Shown here: in pieces, positions 42,016 to 49,711 of the stretch | How positions within the stretch are numbered: position 1 is the stretch's first letter | How the letters are laid out: every line of letters begins with the position of its first letter | Assembly (NCBI GenBank): GCA_019117285.1 | Contig: DXAA01000017.1 | Coordinates: 45,905 to 109,904, forward strand | Direction of reading: 5' to 3' | DNA from: Candidatus Limosilactobacillus intestinigallinarum | GTDB lineage: Bacteria > Bacillota > Bacilli > Lactobacillales > Lactobacillaceae | DNA length: 64,000 nucleotides | Made by a program: the position numbers and the translations under genes | Notes under the pieces: generated by a model | Seen by the model: only the letters and a program-made list of their open reading frames with translations | Told to the model about the DNA's origin: nothing | Databases searched by the model: none

Positions 42016-42594
42016 CTACTTGAGTAACCCATTCAATAGAATATCTTTTACCTTGGCAAAAGGAAGATCAGTTTCATTTAGATTACCGTAGTAAACGTCT
42101 TTAATGTATCCACAGATAGTATGGAAAAGAACGAAGTTAACCGAATAGGCATCAACATCCTTGATTATTCCTTGCTTAATACCCTTATCAATGACTTGCT
42201 TCCAGATAGTTAGCATTGCTTCAGGTTCACGACCATCGGTGAAAAATTCGGAGCGCAAATGACTACTAACAATAGCATCAACCACTAACATTGCGGTAGT
42301 GTGTTCCTTGCCAAAGCGATAAAGGCAGTCAATGAATGACTCTAGCTGATCAGCACAAGTGCCTTCTCTTTTTAGATTAAGCGCAAAATATTCATTATAC
42401 ATCTGCCGTTTAGCTAAATAGGTTTGTCTGAGCAGGTCGGCTTTGTCCTTAAAGTAGATGTAAACGGTGCCTTTAGATATTCCAGCCTTGGTAGCAACCT
42501 TGTTAATACTGATACTTTCAATTCCTTTATTAGCAATCATGTTGGCAACAACATTGATAATCTTTTCGTATTTGATTTTGTCTTTAGTTTGCAT
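42016..42594 (-). CDS. TetR/AcrR-family regulator
   Basis: The 192-residue protein has the N-terminal TetR HTH: IINVVANMIANKGIESISIN, then KVATKAGISKGTVYIYFKDKADLLRQ. A helical ligand-binding domain follows. It is divergent from an SDR gene at 42728, and the intergenic region carries two related palindromes (42629 and 42688). It is therefore probably autoregulated and represses the SDR operon until it binds a small molecule. The island is A+T-rich. Confidence 0.9.
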   Translation of the reverse strand: MQTKDKIKYEKIINVVANMIANKGIESISINKVATKAGISKGTVYIYFKDKADLLRQTYLAKRQMYNEYFALNLKREGTCADQLESFIDCLYRFGKEHTTAMLVVDAIVSSHLRSEFFTDGREPEAMLTIWKQVIDKGIKQGIIKDVDAYSVNFVLFHTICGYIKDVYYGNLNETDLPFAKVKDILLNGLLK

Positions 42595-42628
42595 ACTCTC
42601 ATTTTATGATAAAAGAAAGCACTTTACA

Positions 42629-42652
42629 AATAATGACCAATCGGTTATTATT
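42629..42652. promoter_or_regulatory. TetR operator, copy 1
   Basis: AATAATGACCAA is followed by TCGGTTATTATT; the two 12-nt halves are inverted repeats matching at 10 of 12 positions. It overlaps the likely tetR promoter. Confidence 0.6.
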
Positions 42653-42687
42653 AAAAGTGAAAGATCTTTCATATTATTTTTTACGTG

Positions 42688-42710
42688 AATAATGACCGAT
42701 TGTTTATTTT
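42688..42710. promoter_or_regulatory. TetR operator, copy 2
   Basis: AATAATGACCGATTGTTTAT repeats the left half of copy 1 exactly (AATAATGACC) with a weaker right half. It lies 18 nt before the SDR start codon. Confidence 0.55.
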
Positions 42711-42727
42711 TGAGAAGAGGTATAACA

Positions 42728-43459
42728 ATGAAACGTTTAGAAAATAAGGTTGCTTTGGTAACTGGTGCTGCAAATGGGATCGGTTTAGCGACGGCTAAGG
42801 TATTCACTGATGAGGGTGCTAAAGTTGTTATGGCAGATTTGGATGAGCAAAAGGGAACTGCCGAAGCCGTAAAGATTAATGCTAAATTTATGAAACTAGA
42901 CGTAAGCAATGAAAATAATTGGAAAGATATTTTTAGCCAATTGATGGATGAGTATGGCCAAATCGATATCGTTGCGAACATCGCTGGGATTCCACATAAT
43001 GACAATATCGAAAATATTACAAGTGAAGACTGGCATAAGGTATTGGGGATTGACCTCGACGGCGTGCTCTATGGTACGAAATATGGTGTCCTCAATATGA
43101 AGAATGGTGGGTCAATCATTAACTTCTCCAGTGACGCTGGTTTAGTTGGTACTCCAGGTAATCTTGCTTATTCGGCAGCCAAGGGCGGCGTAATCTTACT
43201 GACTAAATCGGCAGCTCTCTACTGTGCACAAAAGAAAAATGGCATTCGAATCAATGCGGTTGCTCCTGGTGTAACTAACACCGATTTGATCTCCAAGGGT
43301 TCTGCTGGTGGTGTTGACTTTTGGGCTCAATTTGAACCGGTTGGTCGGTTAGCTGATCCAGAAGAGATTGCTAAAGCGGTGCTCTTCCTGGCAAGCGATG
43401 ATTCGTCTTACGCTACGGGTTCAACCTTAGTTGTTGATGGCGGTTATTCAGCACAATAA
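42728..43459 (+). CDS. SDR-family oxidoreductase (TetR-controlled)
   Basis: ATG 42728 lies behind GAAGAGG; an upstream in-frame start would cross operator 2. The 243-residue protein has ALVTGAANGIGLATAKVF, VANIAGIPHN (NxAG), INFSSDAGLVGTPGNLAY with the catalytic Ser, YSAAK (Tyr-x-x-x-Lys) and a C-terminal GGYSAQ. The subgroup is close to 3-oxoacyl-ACP reductase or hydroxysteroid dehydrogenase-like enzymes. With the adjacent TetR it may act on an inducing carbonyl compound. Confidence 0.85.
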   Translation: MKRLENKVALVTGAANGIGLATAKVFTDEGAKVVMADLDEQKGTAEAVKINAKFMKLDVSNENNWKDIFSQLMDEYGQIDIVANIAGIPHNDNIENITSEDWHKVLGIDLDGVLYGTKYGVLNMKNGGSIINFSSDAGLVGTPGNLAYSAAKGGVILLTKSAALYCAQKKNGIRINAVAPGVTNTDLISKGSAGGVDFWAQFEPVGRLADPEEIAKAVLFLASDDSSYATGSTLVVDGGYSAQ

Positions 43460-43478
43460 TAGGTGGAGGAGAGCTAAC

Positions 43479-43853
43479 ATGACGAAAATTAACCTTGATA
43501 TTAATGGTCAACAGCTATTGGCCGAGTTGAATGATAGCAGCGCCGCTCAAGCCCTGTTAAAAAAATTACCGCTTACTAAAAAGCTAAGTGATGTTGATGG
43601 CTATATTGAAAAAGTCGCGGTGCTTGATAACCAACTCCCAACTGATCAGATGGCCAATCCAGAAACCCTCCATGCGGGTGAACTGGCATATTGGGAAGCC
43701 GCAGATGGAACGAGTCAGACGCTAGTTCTGTATGCAGGGAAAACTGATACATGGCCGAACACATTTGTAATTGGTCGAATCATTGATGGTGATTATCAAT
43801 CTTTATTAGTTCCTAAGAATGATTCGTTAACTGTAAAGGTAACAAAGGCCTAA
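43479..43853 (+). CDS. cyclophilin-like fold protein
   Basis: ATG 43479 lies behind GGTGGAGGAG. The 124-residue protein reads INLDINGQQLLAELNDSSAA, LPLTKKLSDVDGYIEKVAVL, HAGELAYWEAADGTSQTLVL and FVIGRIIDGDYQSLL, fitting the bacterial cyclophilin-like (TM1367-type) family. It is co-transcribed with the SDR gene (17 nt gap) under the same TetR operator. Its role is unknown. Confidence 0.75.
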   Translation: MTKINLDINGQQLLAELNDSSAAQALLKKLPLTKKLSDVDGYIEKVAVLDNQLPTDQMANPETLHAGELAYWEAADGTSQTLVLYAGKTDTWPNTFVIGRIIDGDYQSLLVPKNDSLTVKVTKA

Positions 43854-43872
43854 TGAAAAAATTATCATACTT

Positions 43873-43917
43873 AAATGCGCCATTCGGGATTTGACTTAAA
43901 CCCTGAATGGCGCATTT
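43873..43917. terminator. terminator after the TetR-controlled operon
   Basis: AAATGCGCCATTC pairs perfectly with GAATGGCGCATTT around a 19-nt loop. Confidence 0.8.
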
Positions 43918-43942
43918 GTGTTGGGGGATGGCCCGTAGGATG

Positions 43943-44029
43943 TTACTGTTCCCGGTCCAGCTTACCGTCATAGATGAAAAGCATGATGAGGATCAGGACA
44001 ACAACTAATAGTGCAAAAATGTGGATCAT
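43943..44029 (-). CDS. 28-residue single-pass membrane peptide
   Basis: ATG 44029 follows AGTAGGAAATCA and begins 7 nt after the stop of the acetyltransferase relic. The product is MIHIFALLVVVLILIMLFIY followed by DGKLDREQ: one strong hydrophobic helix and a charged tail. The family is not recognised. Confidence 0.5.
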   Translation of the reverse strand: MIHIFALLVVVLILIMLFIYDGKLDREQ

Positions 44030-44036
44030 TGATTTC

Positions 44037-44375
44037 CTACTTTCTATGTTGAATCGTTTGCCAAGCGGCGTCATCGAACTTGCGGTGCTTGAAGTAATAG
44101 GGGCGGTCGGCGTCCGTGATCTCCCGGAGGACGTGGCACGGGTTCCCGACGGCGACGACATTGGCGGGGATGTCCTTGGTCACCACGCTACCCGCGCTGA
44201 TCACGACGTTGTTGTCGATCGTTACCTCTGGGCAGACGGTGACGTTACCGCCGACCCAGATGTTATCACCAATCGTGATCGGGATGCCGTACTCGTAGCC
44301 CGAGTTGCGGGCGGCCGGGTGGATCGGGTGACCGGCCATCAGGAGATTGACCTTGGGGCCAAGCAGGCCTGCCAA
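44037..44375 (-). pseudogene. sugar O-acetyltransferase (Maa/LacA-like), 5' truncated
   Basis: The remaining about 110 residues are the left-handed beta-helix end of a maltose/galactoside acetyltransferase: GPKVNLLMAGHPIHPAARNS, IPITIGDNIWVGGNVTVCPE and GSVVTKDIPANVVAVGNPC. The normal N-terminal 75-80 residues are missing. The only start is a TTG inside sequence that belongs to a different gene (AraC relic on the other strand). The His of AGHPI (catalytic in the family) is still present, but the trimer interface would be incomplete. Confidence 0.8.
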
Positions 44376-44505
44376 CTGTTAGCGAATCACCACGGTCGGC
44401 TTCTGGGTCGGGCTCAACGACCGTAGCTACTTCGCCAAGACCTTCAAGCAGAAGATGCGGACCACGGCCCGCGAATACCGCAAGCAGCACGACAAGGATA
44501 AGTAA
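44366..44505 (+). pseudogene. AraC-family regulator, 3' remnant
   Basis: The plus strand reads VGFWVGLNDRSYFAKTFKQK, then MRTTAREYRKQHDKDK and stop. This is the second HTH of an AraC regulator (FxDxSYFxxxFK...P-EYR). Just upstream, VSE should continue ITTVGF, but one base is missing near 44384, so the frame is also shifted. The 5' part is gone at the join with the acetyltransferase relic. Confidence 0.75.
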
Positions 44506-44515
44506 ATATATAAGA

Positions 44516-44552
44516 ACACCCCACTTGCCAGTGAAGTAGCAAGCAGGGTGTA
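44516..44552. terminator. stem-loop before mazEF
   Basis: ACACCCCACTTGC pairs with GCAAGCAGGGTGT (one interruption). It lies right after the AraC relic and just before the mazEF promoter. Confidence 0.55.
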
Positions 44553-44560
44553 TATCCATG

Positions 44561-44589
44561 TTGACACATAAATGATACGAGTATATACT
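44561..44589 (+). promoter_or_regulatory. mazEF promoter
   Basis: TTGACA (44561-44566) and TATACT (44584-44589) have a 17-nt spacer. The -10 lies in AGTATATACT, a 10-bp palindrome that could be the autoregulatory operator. Confidence 0.75.
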
Positions 44590-44646
44590 TAATGTGTGTG
44601 TTATTAAAAGTAAAGAGGGGACATCTTCTCTAAGGAGGAATGCATT

Positions 44647-44901
44647 ATGGAACAAGCACTAAAACTTGGCAAGTGGGGCAATTCTAATGCAATCCGTCTT
44701 CCCAAAGCAATACTCGATAAAGTTGGAATTGCTCCCACCGATAAGGAAGTTTCATTAACGGTAACTTCTGATTCAATCGTAATTAAACCGAAAAAAGAAA
44801 AAAGCCGCTTAGAGCAGCTATTTGAAGGATATGACACTGGCAAACCATATCCATTTGAAATAGTGGATAAGGGTAAGCCCGTTGGAAATGAACTGATTTA
44901 A
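44647..44901 (+). CDS. MazE/AbrB-type antitoxin
   Basis: The 84-residue protein starts MEQALKLGKWGNSNAIRLPK behind AAGGAGG. KWGNSNAIRLPKAIL is the swapped-hairpin AbrB/MazE DNA-binding signature. The C-terminal tail (EQLFEGYDTGKPYPFEIVD) is the likely toxin-wrapping segment. It precedes the mazF-like gene by 62 nt and should repress the shared promoter with it. Confidence 0.85.
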   Translation: MEQALKLGKWGNSNAIRLPKAILDKVGIAPTDKEVSLTVTSDSIVIKPKKEKSRLEQLFEGYDTGKPYPFEIVDKGKPVGNELI

Positions 44902-44963
44902 GTTCTAGTGTGCGAGTTGAAAGACGTCTGGAACACGCTAAATAAATTTTAGGAGGTGGTGCT

Positions 44964-45314
44964 ATGGCATCATCAAACTTAAGGAAGGGTGATATTATCA
45001 TGCTCGATAATGCACCCAAACCAGAACGTAATCACGAACAAAAAGGCTATCGGCCTTGGCTCGTGGTTAGTGATCCTTTTCTACGCGTCGTTACACCGTT
45101 TGCTTGGGTCATTCCATTTACTAGTGAAGAGAAGAAATTCCCGACGGTAGTAAAGTGGGATGGCAAACGAGAAGGCACGACGACCAAGGGGACGTTGTTG
45201 GTTGAACAAATGACAAGTTTGGATTTGGAGAATCGGAAGTACAAGGTGGTCGACCATACCGACAACATCCCTAAACAGGTTTTCCGAAACATCAAGATTA
45301 TCCTTGGTATTTAA
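44964..45314 (+). CDS. MazF/PemK-family endoribonuclease toxin
   Basis: ATG 44964 follows AGGAGGTGG. The 116-residue protein has the PemK/MazF fold: LRKGDIIMLDNAPKPERNHE, QKGYRPWLVVSD, FAWVIPFTSEEKKFPTVVKW and GTLLVEQMTSLDLENRKYKV. These toxins cleave mRNA at short sequence motifs. It is intact and paired with the antitoxin gene upstream, unlike the broken relative at 641. Confidence 0.9.
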   Translation: MASSNLRKGDIIMLDNAPKPERNHEQKGYRPWLVVSDPFLRVVTPFAWVIPFTSEEKKFPTVVKWDGKREGTTTKGTLLVEQMTSLDLENRKYKVVDHTDNIPKQVFRNIKIILGI

Positions 45315-45352
45315 ACTAAAAAATCCATCAACAGGCAGGTGATGGATAGAGT

Positions 45353-45396
45353 AGACTATATACTTGTACGCAAATTAAGTATATAGTCTTTTTTTC
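45353..45396 (+). terminator. terminator after mazF
   Basis: AGACTATATACTT pairs perfectly with AAGTATATAGTCT and is followed by T7. Its arms repeat the TATATACTT found at the mazEF promoter. Confidence 0.85.
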
Positions 45397-45407
45397 TAGC
45401 GGTAAAG

Positions 45408-45520
45408 CAAACATGCGTTTATTCAGCTATCCGTGAGAGTTTACATATTAGTAACGATGAGGAAGTTACATGGGATAAACAGCAAGGAAAAGACTATCCT
45501 AAGCTTTTGTTTAAAATAAC
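45408..45520 (+). pseudogene. short gene remnant
   Basis: An open stretch reads AIRESLHISNDEEVTWDKQQ, then GKDYPKLLFKI, and runs into the next terminator. It looks like the end of a small antitoxin-like or DNA-binding protein gene without a start. The family is not recognised. Confidence 0.35.
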
Positions 45521-45556
45521 CCGGTCACGGCACGACACCGTGATCGGGTTATCTGT
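45517..45556. terminator. bidirectional terminator before gntK
   Basis: AATAACCCGGTCACGG pairs with CCGTGATCGGGTTATC (one mismatch) and is followed by TGTTTTT. On the minus strand it serves the kinase gene. Confidence 0.8.
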
Positions 45557-45603
45557 TTTTCAGGGATTAATATGTTCGGACTTGGCCCCGCAATTTACCA
45601 TGG

Positions 45604-47127
45604 TTAATCCTTCCGCTGCAGCCGGGCAATCGAGGCGTAGGCCGGGGTGAGCAGCCCCTCGACCTGTTGGAACAGGGGCAGGAACTGCTGGTAGACCGCG
45701 ACCGCCTGGGGGTCCGGCTGGTAGAGGAGTTCACGGCCGATGAAGTCCTTGACCACGTCCAGGCTGTCGACAGCCCCGCGGCTCTTCATCGCCATCGTCA
45801 CCGCCCCGAGGCAGCCGGATTCAAAGGACTGGGGGATGTTGACTGGGCAGTTCAGCACGTCGGCCAGCATCTGCCGCCAGACCGCCGAACGGGCAAAGCC
45901 CCCGGTGGCCGTGACGCTGGTCGGTTGGCCGACCAGGTCGCAGACGGCCGCAAAGACCGTAGCGATATTCATGGTGATCCCCTCCATCACCGCCCGCAGC
46001 ATGTCGGCCCGGGTGTGGAGGTTGTTGAGACCAAAGAAGGTTCCCCGGGCATTGGAGTCCCACAGGGGTGCCCGTTCACCACCGAGGAAGGGGAGGAAGA
46101 TCAGTCCGTTGGCCCCGGCCGGTTCCCCAGCGATCACCTCGTTGGCCAGGGTATAGGGGTCGGTCTGCTCGTTGGCGACGGCACTCGGCGTGACCAGGTG
46201 ACGGACCGCCCACTGGTAGACGTCACCGCCGTTGTTGAGCGGGCCGCCGACCACCCAGCTGCCCCGGTCGACCGCGTAGCAGAAGAGGCGCTCGTGGGGG
46301 TCGATTACCGGGTGGTCGGTGATCACCCGGACGCCGGCGGAGGTCCCGATGGTGATTGCCACCGTGTCCGGCTTGAGGGCGCCGACGCCGAGGTTGGAGA
46401 GGGCGCCGTCGAAGGCCCCGTAGACGAAGGGGGTGTCGGCCGGGATCCCCATCTTCTCCTGGGCCTCTTTGGTCAACCCAAGTGCCTGGCTGGTCCCGCT
46501 GACGATCGTAGGGAGACGGTCTACGCCAACCCCGGTGACCTCCATGGCCAGGTCGTCCCAGTCACCGCGGTTGATGTTCATCATCCCGGTGCAGGAGGCA
46601 ATCGAGATGTCGACCTTGAAGGTGTTGAAGAAGCGGTAGAAGAGGTAGGACTTGATCCCGCTGATGTGGGCGCTGGCGTCCAGAATTTCCGGGGAGGTCT
46701 TCTTCAGCCAGAGGAGCTTGGTCAACAGCGACATCGGGTGGATCGGGGTCCCGGTCCGGACGTAGAGCTGCTTGCCGCGTGGCGAGTGCTTTAGGTCACG
46801 GGCGGCATCCTGGGCTCGGGTGTCGGCCCAGGTGATCACCCGGGTCAGTGGGGTGAAGTGGCGATCCATCAGGAGCAGGCTCTGGTTGGCGCTGGAGAAG
46901 GCCACCGCCAGCAGGCGCTCGTGGGCGAAGTCAATTCGTTGGGTGGCGTCGTGGATGACCCGTTCGACGGCGGTCACAATGTCTTCGGGATCCTGCTCCG
47001 CCATCCCGTTACTGTCGCGGTAGAGTTCGTAGCCCTGGTTGAAGTGGTCGATGACCCGGGCGCCCTCGTCGTAGAGGACCGCCTTGGTGCTGGTGGTGCC
47101 GACGTCGACACCGATGTAGTAGTTCAT
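45604..47127 (-). CDS. gntK: gluconate kinase (FGGY family)
   Basis: The 507-residue protein starts MNYYIGVDVGTTSTKAVLYD (phosphate-1 loop) and has FVYGAFDGALSNLGVGALKP, AITIGTSAGVRVITD and GGERAPLWDSNARGTFFGLN. GGFARSAVWRQMLADVLNCP is the FGGY C-terminal signature. The closest type is lactobacillar gluconokinase, which makes 6-phosphogluconate for the phosphoketolase route of heterofermenters. Other pentose/hexonate kinases of this family cannot be fully excluded. No permease or dehydrogenase gene is adjacent. Confidence 0.85.
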   Translation of the reverse strand: MNYYIGVDVGTTSTKAVLYDEGARVIDHFNQGYELYRDSNGMAEQDPEDIVTAVERVIHDATQRIDFAHERLLAVAFSSANQSLLLMDRHFTPLTRVITWADTRAQDAARDLKHSPRGKQLYVRTGTPIHPMSLLTKLLWLKKTSPEILDASAHISGIKSYLFYRFFNTFKVDISIASCTGMMNINRGDWDDLAMEVTGVGVDRLPTIVSGTSQALGLTKEAQEKMGIPADTPFVYGAFDGALSNLGVGALKPDTVAITIGTSAGVRVITDHPVIDPHERLFCYAVDRGSWVVGGPLNNGGDVYQWAVRHLVTPSAVANEQTDPYTLANEVIAGEPAGANGLIFLPFLGGERAPLWDSNARGTFFGLNNLHTRADMLRAVMEGITMNIATVFAAVCDLVGQPTSVTATGGFARSAVWRQMLADVLNCPVNIPQSFESGCLGAVTMAMKSRGAVDSLDVVKDFIGRELLYQPDPQAVAVYQQFLPLFQQVEGLLTPAYASIARLQRKD

Positions 47128-47382
47128 ACTTTACCTCCTTATCAAATTATCCTACGTTAATCTAACTATGTTCTCCGGGCTGCGTCAAGCCTTGGATTTG
47201 CTGATAAAAGGGGGCGCTTGATAATGAGGGTCGCGACCGATTCAAGTCACCATATTACATTGAATGACCGTGTGCCTGCTGGGTGACCGTACTTGCAACT
47301 TTTAAAAAGTAAGCCAATGACCACCCTGGACAGACGAATTAGCTATAAATGAAAAATAAATTAAAGCTCTTTAATAAAAAGA
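47128..47382. other. gene-free A+T-rich stretch
   Basis: This contains the gntK upstream region and leads to the cysteine operon promoter. No gene, repeat or named element is visible. Confidence 0.5.
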
Positions 47383-47411
47383 TTGACAGTGGCCTAATAA
47401 TTACTTACACT
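47383..47411 (+). promoter_or_regulatory. promoter of the cysteine operon
   Basis: TTGACA (47383-47388) and TACACT (47406-47411) are 17 nt apart. The transcript would begin about 25 nt before the leader peptide start. Confidence 0.8.
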
Positions 47412-47440
47412 GGGCCCTAACTTAGGAAAGGAAGAGTGCC

Positions 47441-47527
47441 ATGCTGATCAACTTATTAGCAAACGGTAATAACTGTTGTTGTGGATTGCGTTCCAGCGGT
47501 CCACAATTTTGGCGTTCTCATTTTTAA
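47441..47527 (+). CDS. cysteine leader peptide (28 residues, Cys-Cys-Cys)
   Basis: ATG 47441 follows AGGAAAGGAAGAG. The product is MLINLLANGNNCCCGLRSSG followed by PQFWRSHF. Three consecutive TGT Cys codons (47474-47482) lie in the arm of a hairpin. A 10-bp terminator stem (47565-47596) with a T-run follows before the cysteine synthase gene. This is the layout of ribosome-mediated attenuation: scarce Cys-tRNA would stall the ribosome on the Cys codons and change the RNA fold. The peptide has no other recognisable role. Confidence 0.8.
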   Translation: MLINLLANGNNCCCGLRSSGPQFWRSHF

Positions 47528-47541
47528 GTTAGAATGAACTA
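47479..47541 (+). promoter_or_regulatory. alternative RNA structures of the Cys attenuator
   Basis: TTGTGGA (47479-47485, overlapping the Cys codons) pairs with TCCACAA (47500-47506). Downstream, GTTCTCATT can pair with AATGAAC (47515-47541). Two segments with GCGTTC (47488-47493 and 47512-47517) are complementary, with G-U pairs, to the GGGCGC start of the terminator stem and are candidate antiterminator strands. Confidence 0.55.
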
Positions 47542-47564
47542 GTTCAAAGTAATTGTGAAACCAT

Positions 47565-47607
47565 GGGCGCAAATTCAGGAGGCTGGATTTGCGCCCGTTT
47601 TGTTTTT
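47565..47607 (+). terminator. attenuator terminator of the cysteine operon
   Basis: GGGCGCAAAT (47565-47574) pairs perfectly with ATTTGCGCCC (47587-47596) and is followed by GTTTTGTTTTT. It lies 37 nt after the leader peptide stop and 23 nt before cysK. Confidence 0.9.
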
Positions 47608-47630
47608 AAATTTTGAAGGAGGAATCTTCG

Positions 47631-48542
47631 TTGCTAGTTAATGATACCTACCAGCTCATCGGTCACACCCCCTTGCTCAAGGTGGGGATTGCCGCTCCCA
47701 ATGACGTCAACATCTACGCCAAGTTGGAGATGTTCAACCCCGGGGGCAGCATCAAGGATCGCCTGGGGATGGCCCTGATCCAGCGGGGGATTGCCCAGGG
47801 GCAGGTCACCGCCCATACCACGATCATCGAACCGACCGCGGGCAACACGGGGATCGGCCTGGCCATCGCGGCGCTGAAACACCAGCTGGCCGTCAAGCTG
47901 ATTGTCCCGGAGAAATTCAGCTTTGAGAAGCAGACCCTGATGCGGGCCCTGGGCGCGACCGTCATCAACACCCCCAGTGATCAGGGAATCACGGGGGCAA
48001 TCGCCTACGCCAAACAATTGGCGGCGAAAACCCCGGACAGTTACCTGCCCCTTCAGTTTGAAAACCCCGCTAACCCGGATGTCTACCAACGGACGCTGGG
48101 ACCAGAAATTCTCAGTGACCTGGCCGGTCGCCCACTTGCGGCCTTAGTAGCGGGGGCCGGCAGTGGGGGAACCTTCGCCGGGACGGCCAAGGCCCTCCAG
48201 GCGGCCTACCCCGACTTGGCGAACTACGTTGTGGAGCCGGCGGGATCGATCCTGAATGGTGGGCCCCAACACCCCCACCGAACCGAGGGGATTGGGGTGG
48301 AATTCGTGCCACCATTCTTCAAGGACGTGACGATCACCGGGGTCCAGACGATTGAAGACGATGCGGCCTTCCACTATGTGCGCTGGGCCGCCCGGCACCT
48401 GGCCCTCTTCATCGGCAGTTCCAGTGGGGCCGCCCTGGCCGCCAGTCTCCGGGTGGCGGCGGACCTCCCCCGGGGCGCCAACCTGGTAACCATCTTTCCC
48501 GATTCTAGCGAACGCTATCTCAGTGAACACATCTACGACTAA
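47631..48542 (+). CDS. cysK: cysteine synthase (O-acetylserine sulfhydrylase family)
   Basis: A TTG start at 47631 follows GAAGGAGGA. The 303-residue protein has the PLP-lysine motif [38 protein letters not shown] and [33 protein letters not shown] closes the cofactor site. It would join sulfide (or cystathionine-linked chemistry in some relatives) with O-acetylserine. The adjacent cystathionine enzyme gene suggests a Met-to-Cys or Cys-to-homocysteine interconversion unit. Control by the Cys leader fits a cysteine supply role. No cysE is present. Confidence 0.9.
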   Translation: MLVNDTYQLIGHTPLLKVGIAAPNDVNIYAKLEMFNPGGSIKDRLGMALIQRGIAQGQVTAHTTIIEPTAGNTGIGLAIAALKHQLAVKLIVPEKFSFEKQTLMRALGATVINTPSDQGITGAIAYAKQLAAKTPDSYLPLQFENPANPDVYQRTLGPEILSDLAGRPLAALVAGAGSGGTFAGTAKALQAAYPDLANYVVEPAGSILNGGPQHPHRTEGIGVEFVPPFFKDVTITGVQTIEDDAAFHYVRWAARHLALFIGSSSGAALAASLRVAADLPRGANLVTIFPDSSERYLSEHIYD

Positions 48543-48565
48543 ACAAGTAAGCGAGGTAATTGATA

Positions 48566-49711
48566 ATGACAAAGTTTAATACCCAATTGATTCATGGCGG
48601 TAACAGTGAGGATCCGACGACCGGGGCCGTCTCGACGCCGATCTACCGGGCCTCGACCTTTCACCAGCGCGTCCTCGGTGGCCATCCCAAGTGGGAGTAT
48701 TCCCGCACGGGTAACCCCACCCGGGCTGCGCTGGAGAAGCTGATGGCCCAGCTGGAGGAAGGGGTGGCCGGCTTTGCCTTTGCCTCCGGTTCGGCAGCCA
48801 TCGCGACGGTCTTCGCGATGTATTCCCGTGGTGACCACTTCATCGTCGGCAAGGACGTCTATGGCGGGACCTTCCGGCTGATCAACCAGGTCCTGAAGCG
48901 GTTTGGGATGACGTTCACGATTGTCGACACTCGCGACCTGGCGGCCATTGAGGCGGCCATCCAGGATAACACCGTGGCGATCTACTTTGAGACACCGACC
49001 AACCCGCTCCTCCAGATCACCGACATCCGGGCCGTGACCGCCCTGGCCCGTCGGCACCACCTGCGGACAATCGTGGATAACACCTTCGCAACGCCGTACA
49101 ACCAACAACCGTTGACCCTGGGTGCGGACGTCGTCGTTCACTCCGCCACCAAGTACCTGGCCGGCCACAGTGACGTGGTGGCCGGGGTTGCCGTCACCAA
49201 CGACCCGGCCATTGCGGACCAGCTGGCCTTCCTCCAGAACTCCCTGGGGGCTACCCTGGGGCCGGACGACAGCTGGCTGGTCCAGCGGGGGATCAAGACC
49301 CTGGCCGCGCGGATGCGGATCCATGAGGAGAACGCCGCCGCGGTGGTTGACTTCCTGCAAGGGGATGCGCACGTTGCCAAAATTTATTACCCGGGCCTGG
49401 CCGATTTTCCGGGGCATGATATTGCGGCCAAGCAGATGCGAGGCTTTGGGGCGATGATCGCTTTTGAGCTCCGGGCCGGTCTGGATACCAAGCAATTCGT
49501 CGAACACCTTCACTTGATTGACCTTGCCGAGAGCCTGGGTGGGATTGAGAGCCTGATCGAGGTGCCAGCGGTGATGACCCACGGTTCAATTCCCCGGGCG
49601 GTCCGGTTGCGCGACGGGATCAGCGATGAATTGATTCGCCTGTCGGTGGGGATTGAGGATGCGACGGATATCATTGCCGACCTGAAGCAGGCACTGGGGC
49701 AATTAGACTAA
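48566..49711 (+). CDS. cystathionine gamma-lyase/gamma-synthase
   Basis: ATG 48566 follows GCGAGGTAATTGATA. The 381-residue protein has the Cys/Met-metabolism PLP-enzyme motifs: TGAVSTPIYRASTFHQ, EYSRTGNPTRAALEKLM, VVHSATKYLAGHSDVVAGV with the PLP lysine, and GIESLIEVPAVMTHGSIP. Members act as gamma-synthase, gamma-lyase or beta-lyase, and sequence alone does not separate them safely. Linked to cysK, 23 nt apart, it probably makes Cys from cystathionine, as in the lactobacillar ctl-cysK arrangement. Confidence 0.9.
   Translation: MTKFNTQLIHGGNSEDPTTGAVSTPIYRASTFHQRVLGGHPKWEYSRTGNPTRAALEKLMAQLEEGVAGFAFASGSAAIATVFAMYSRGDHFIVGKDVYGGTFRLINQVLKRFGMTFTIVDTRDLAAIEAAIQDNTVAIYFETPTNPLLQITDIRAVTALARRHHLRTIVDNTFATPYNQQPLTLGADVVVHSATKYLAGHSDVVAGVAVTNDPAIADQLAFLQNSLGATLGPDDSWLVQRGIKTLAARMRIHEENAAAVVDFLQGDAHVAKIYYPGLADFPGHDIAAKQMRGFGAMIAFELRAGLDTKQFVEHLHLIDLAESLGGIESLIEVPAVMTHGSIPRAVRLRDGISDELIRLSVGIEDATDIIADLKQALGQLD

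Noticed and set aside
45667..46794. 375-codon plus-strand open frame opposite gluconate kinase
   Set aside because: It is the reverse-strand shadow of a well-supported FGGY kinase and has G/V/D-rich nonsense composition.
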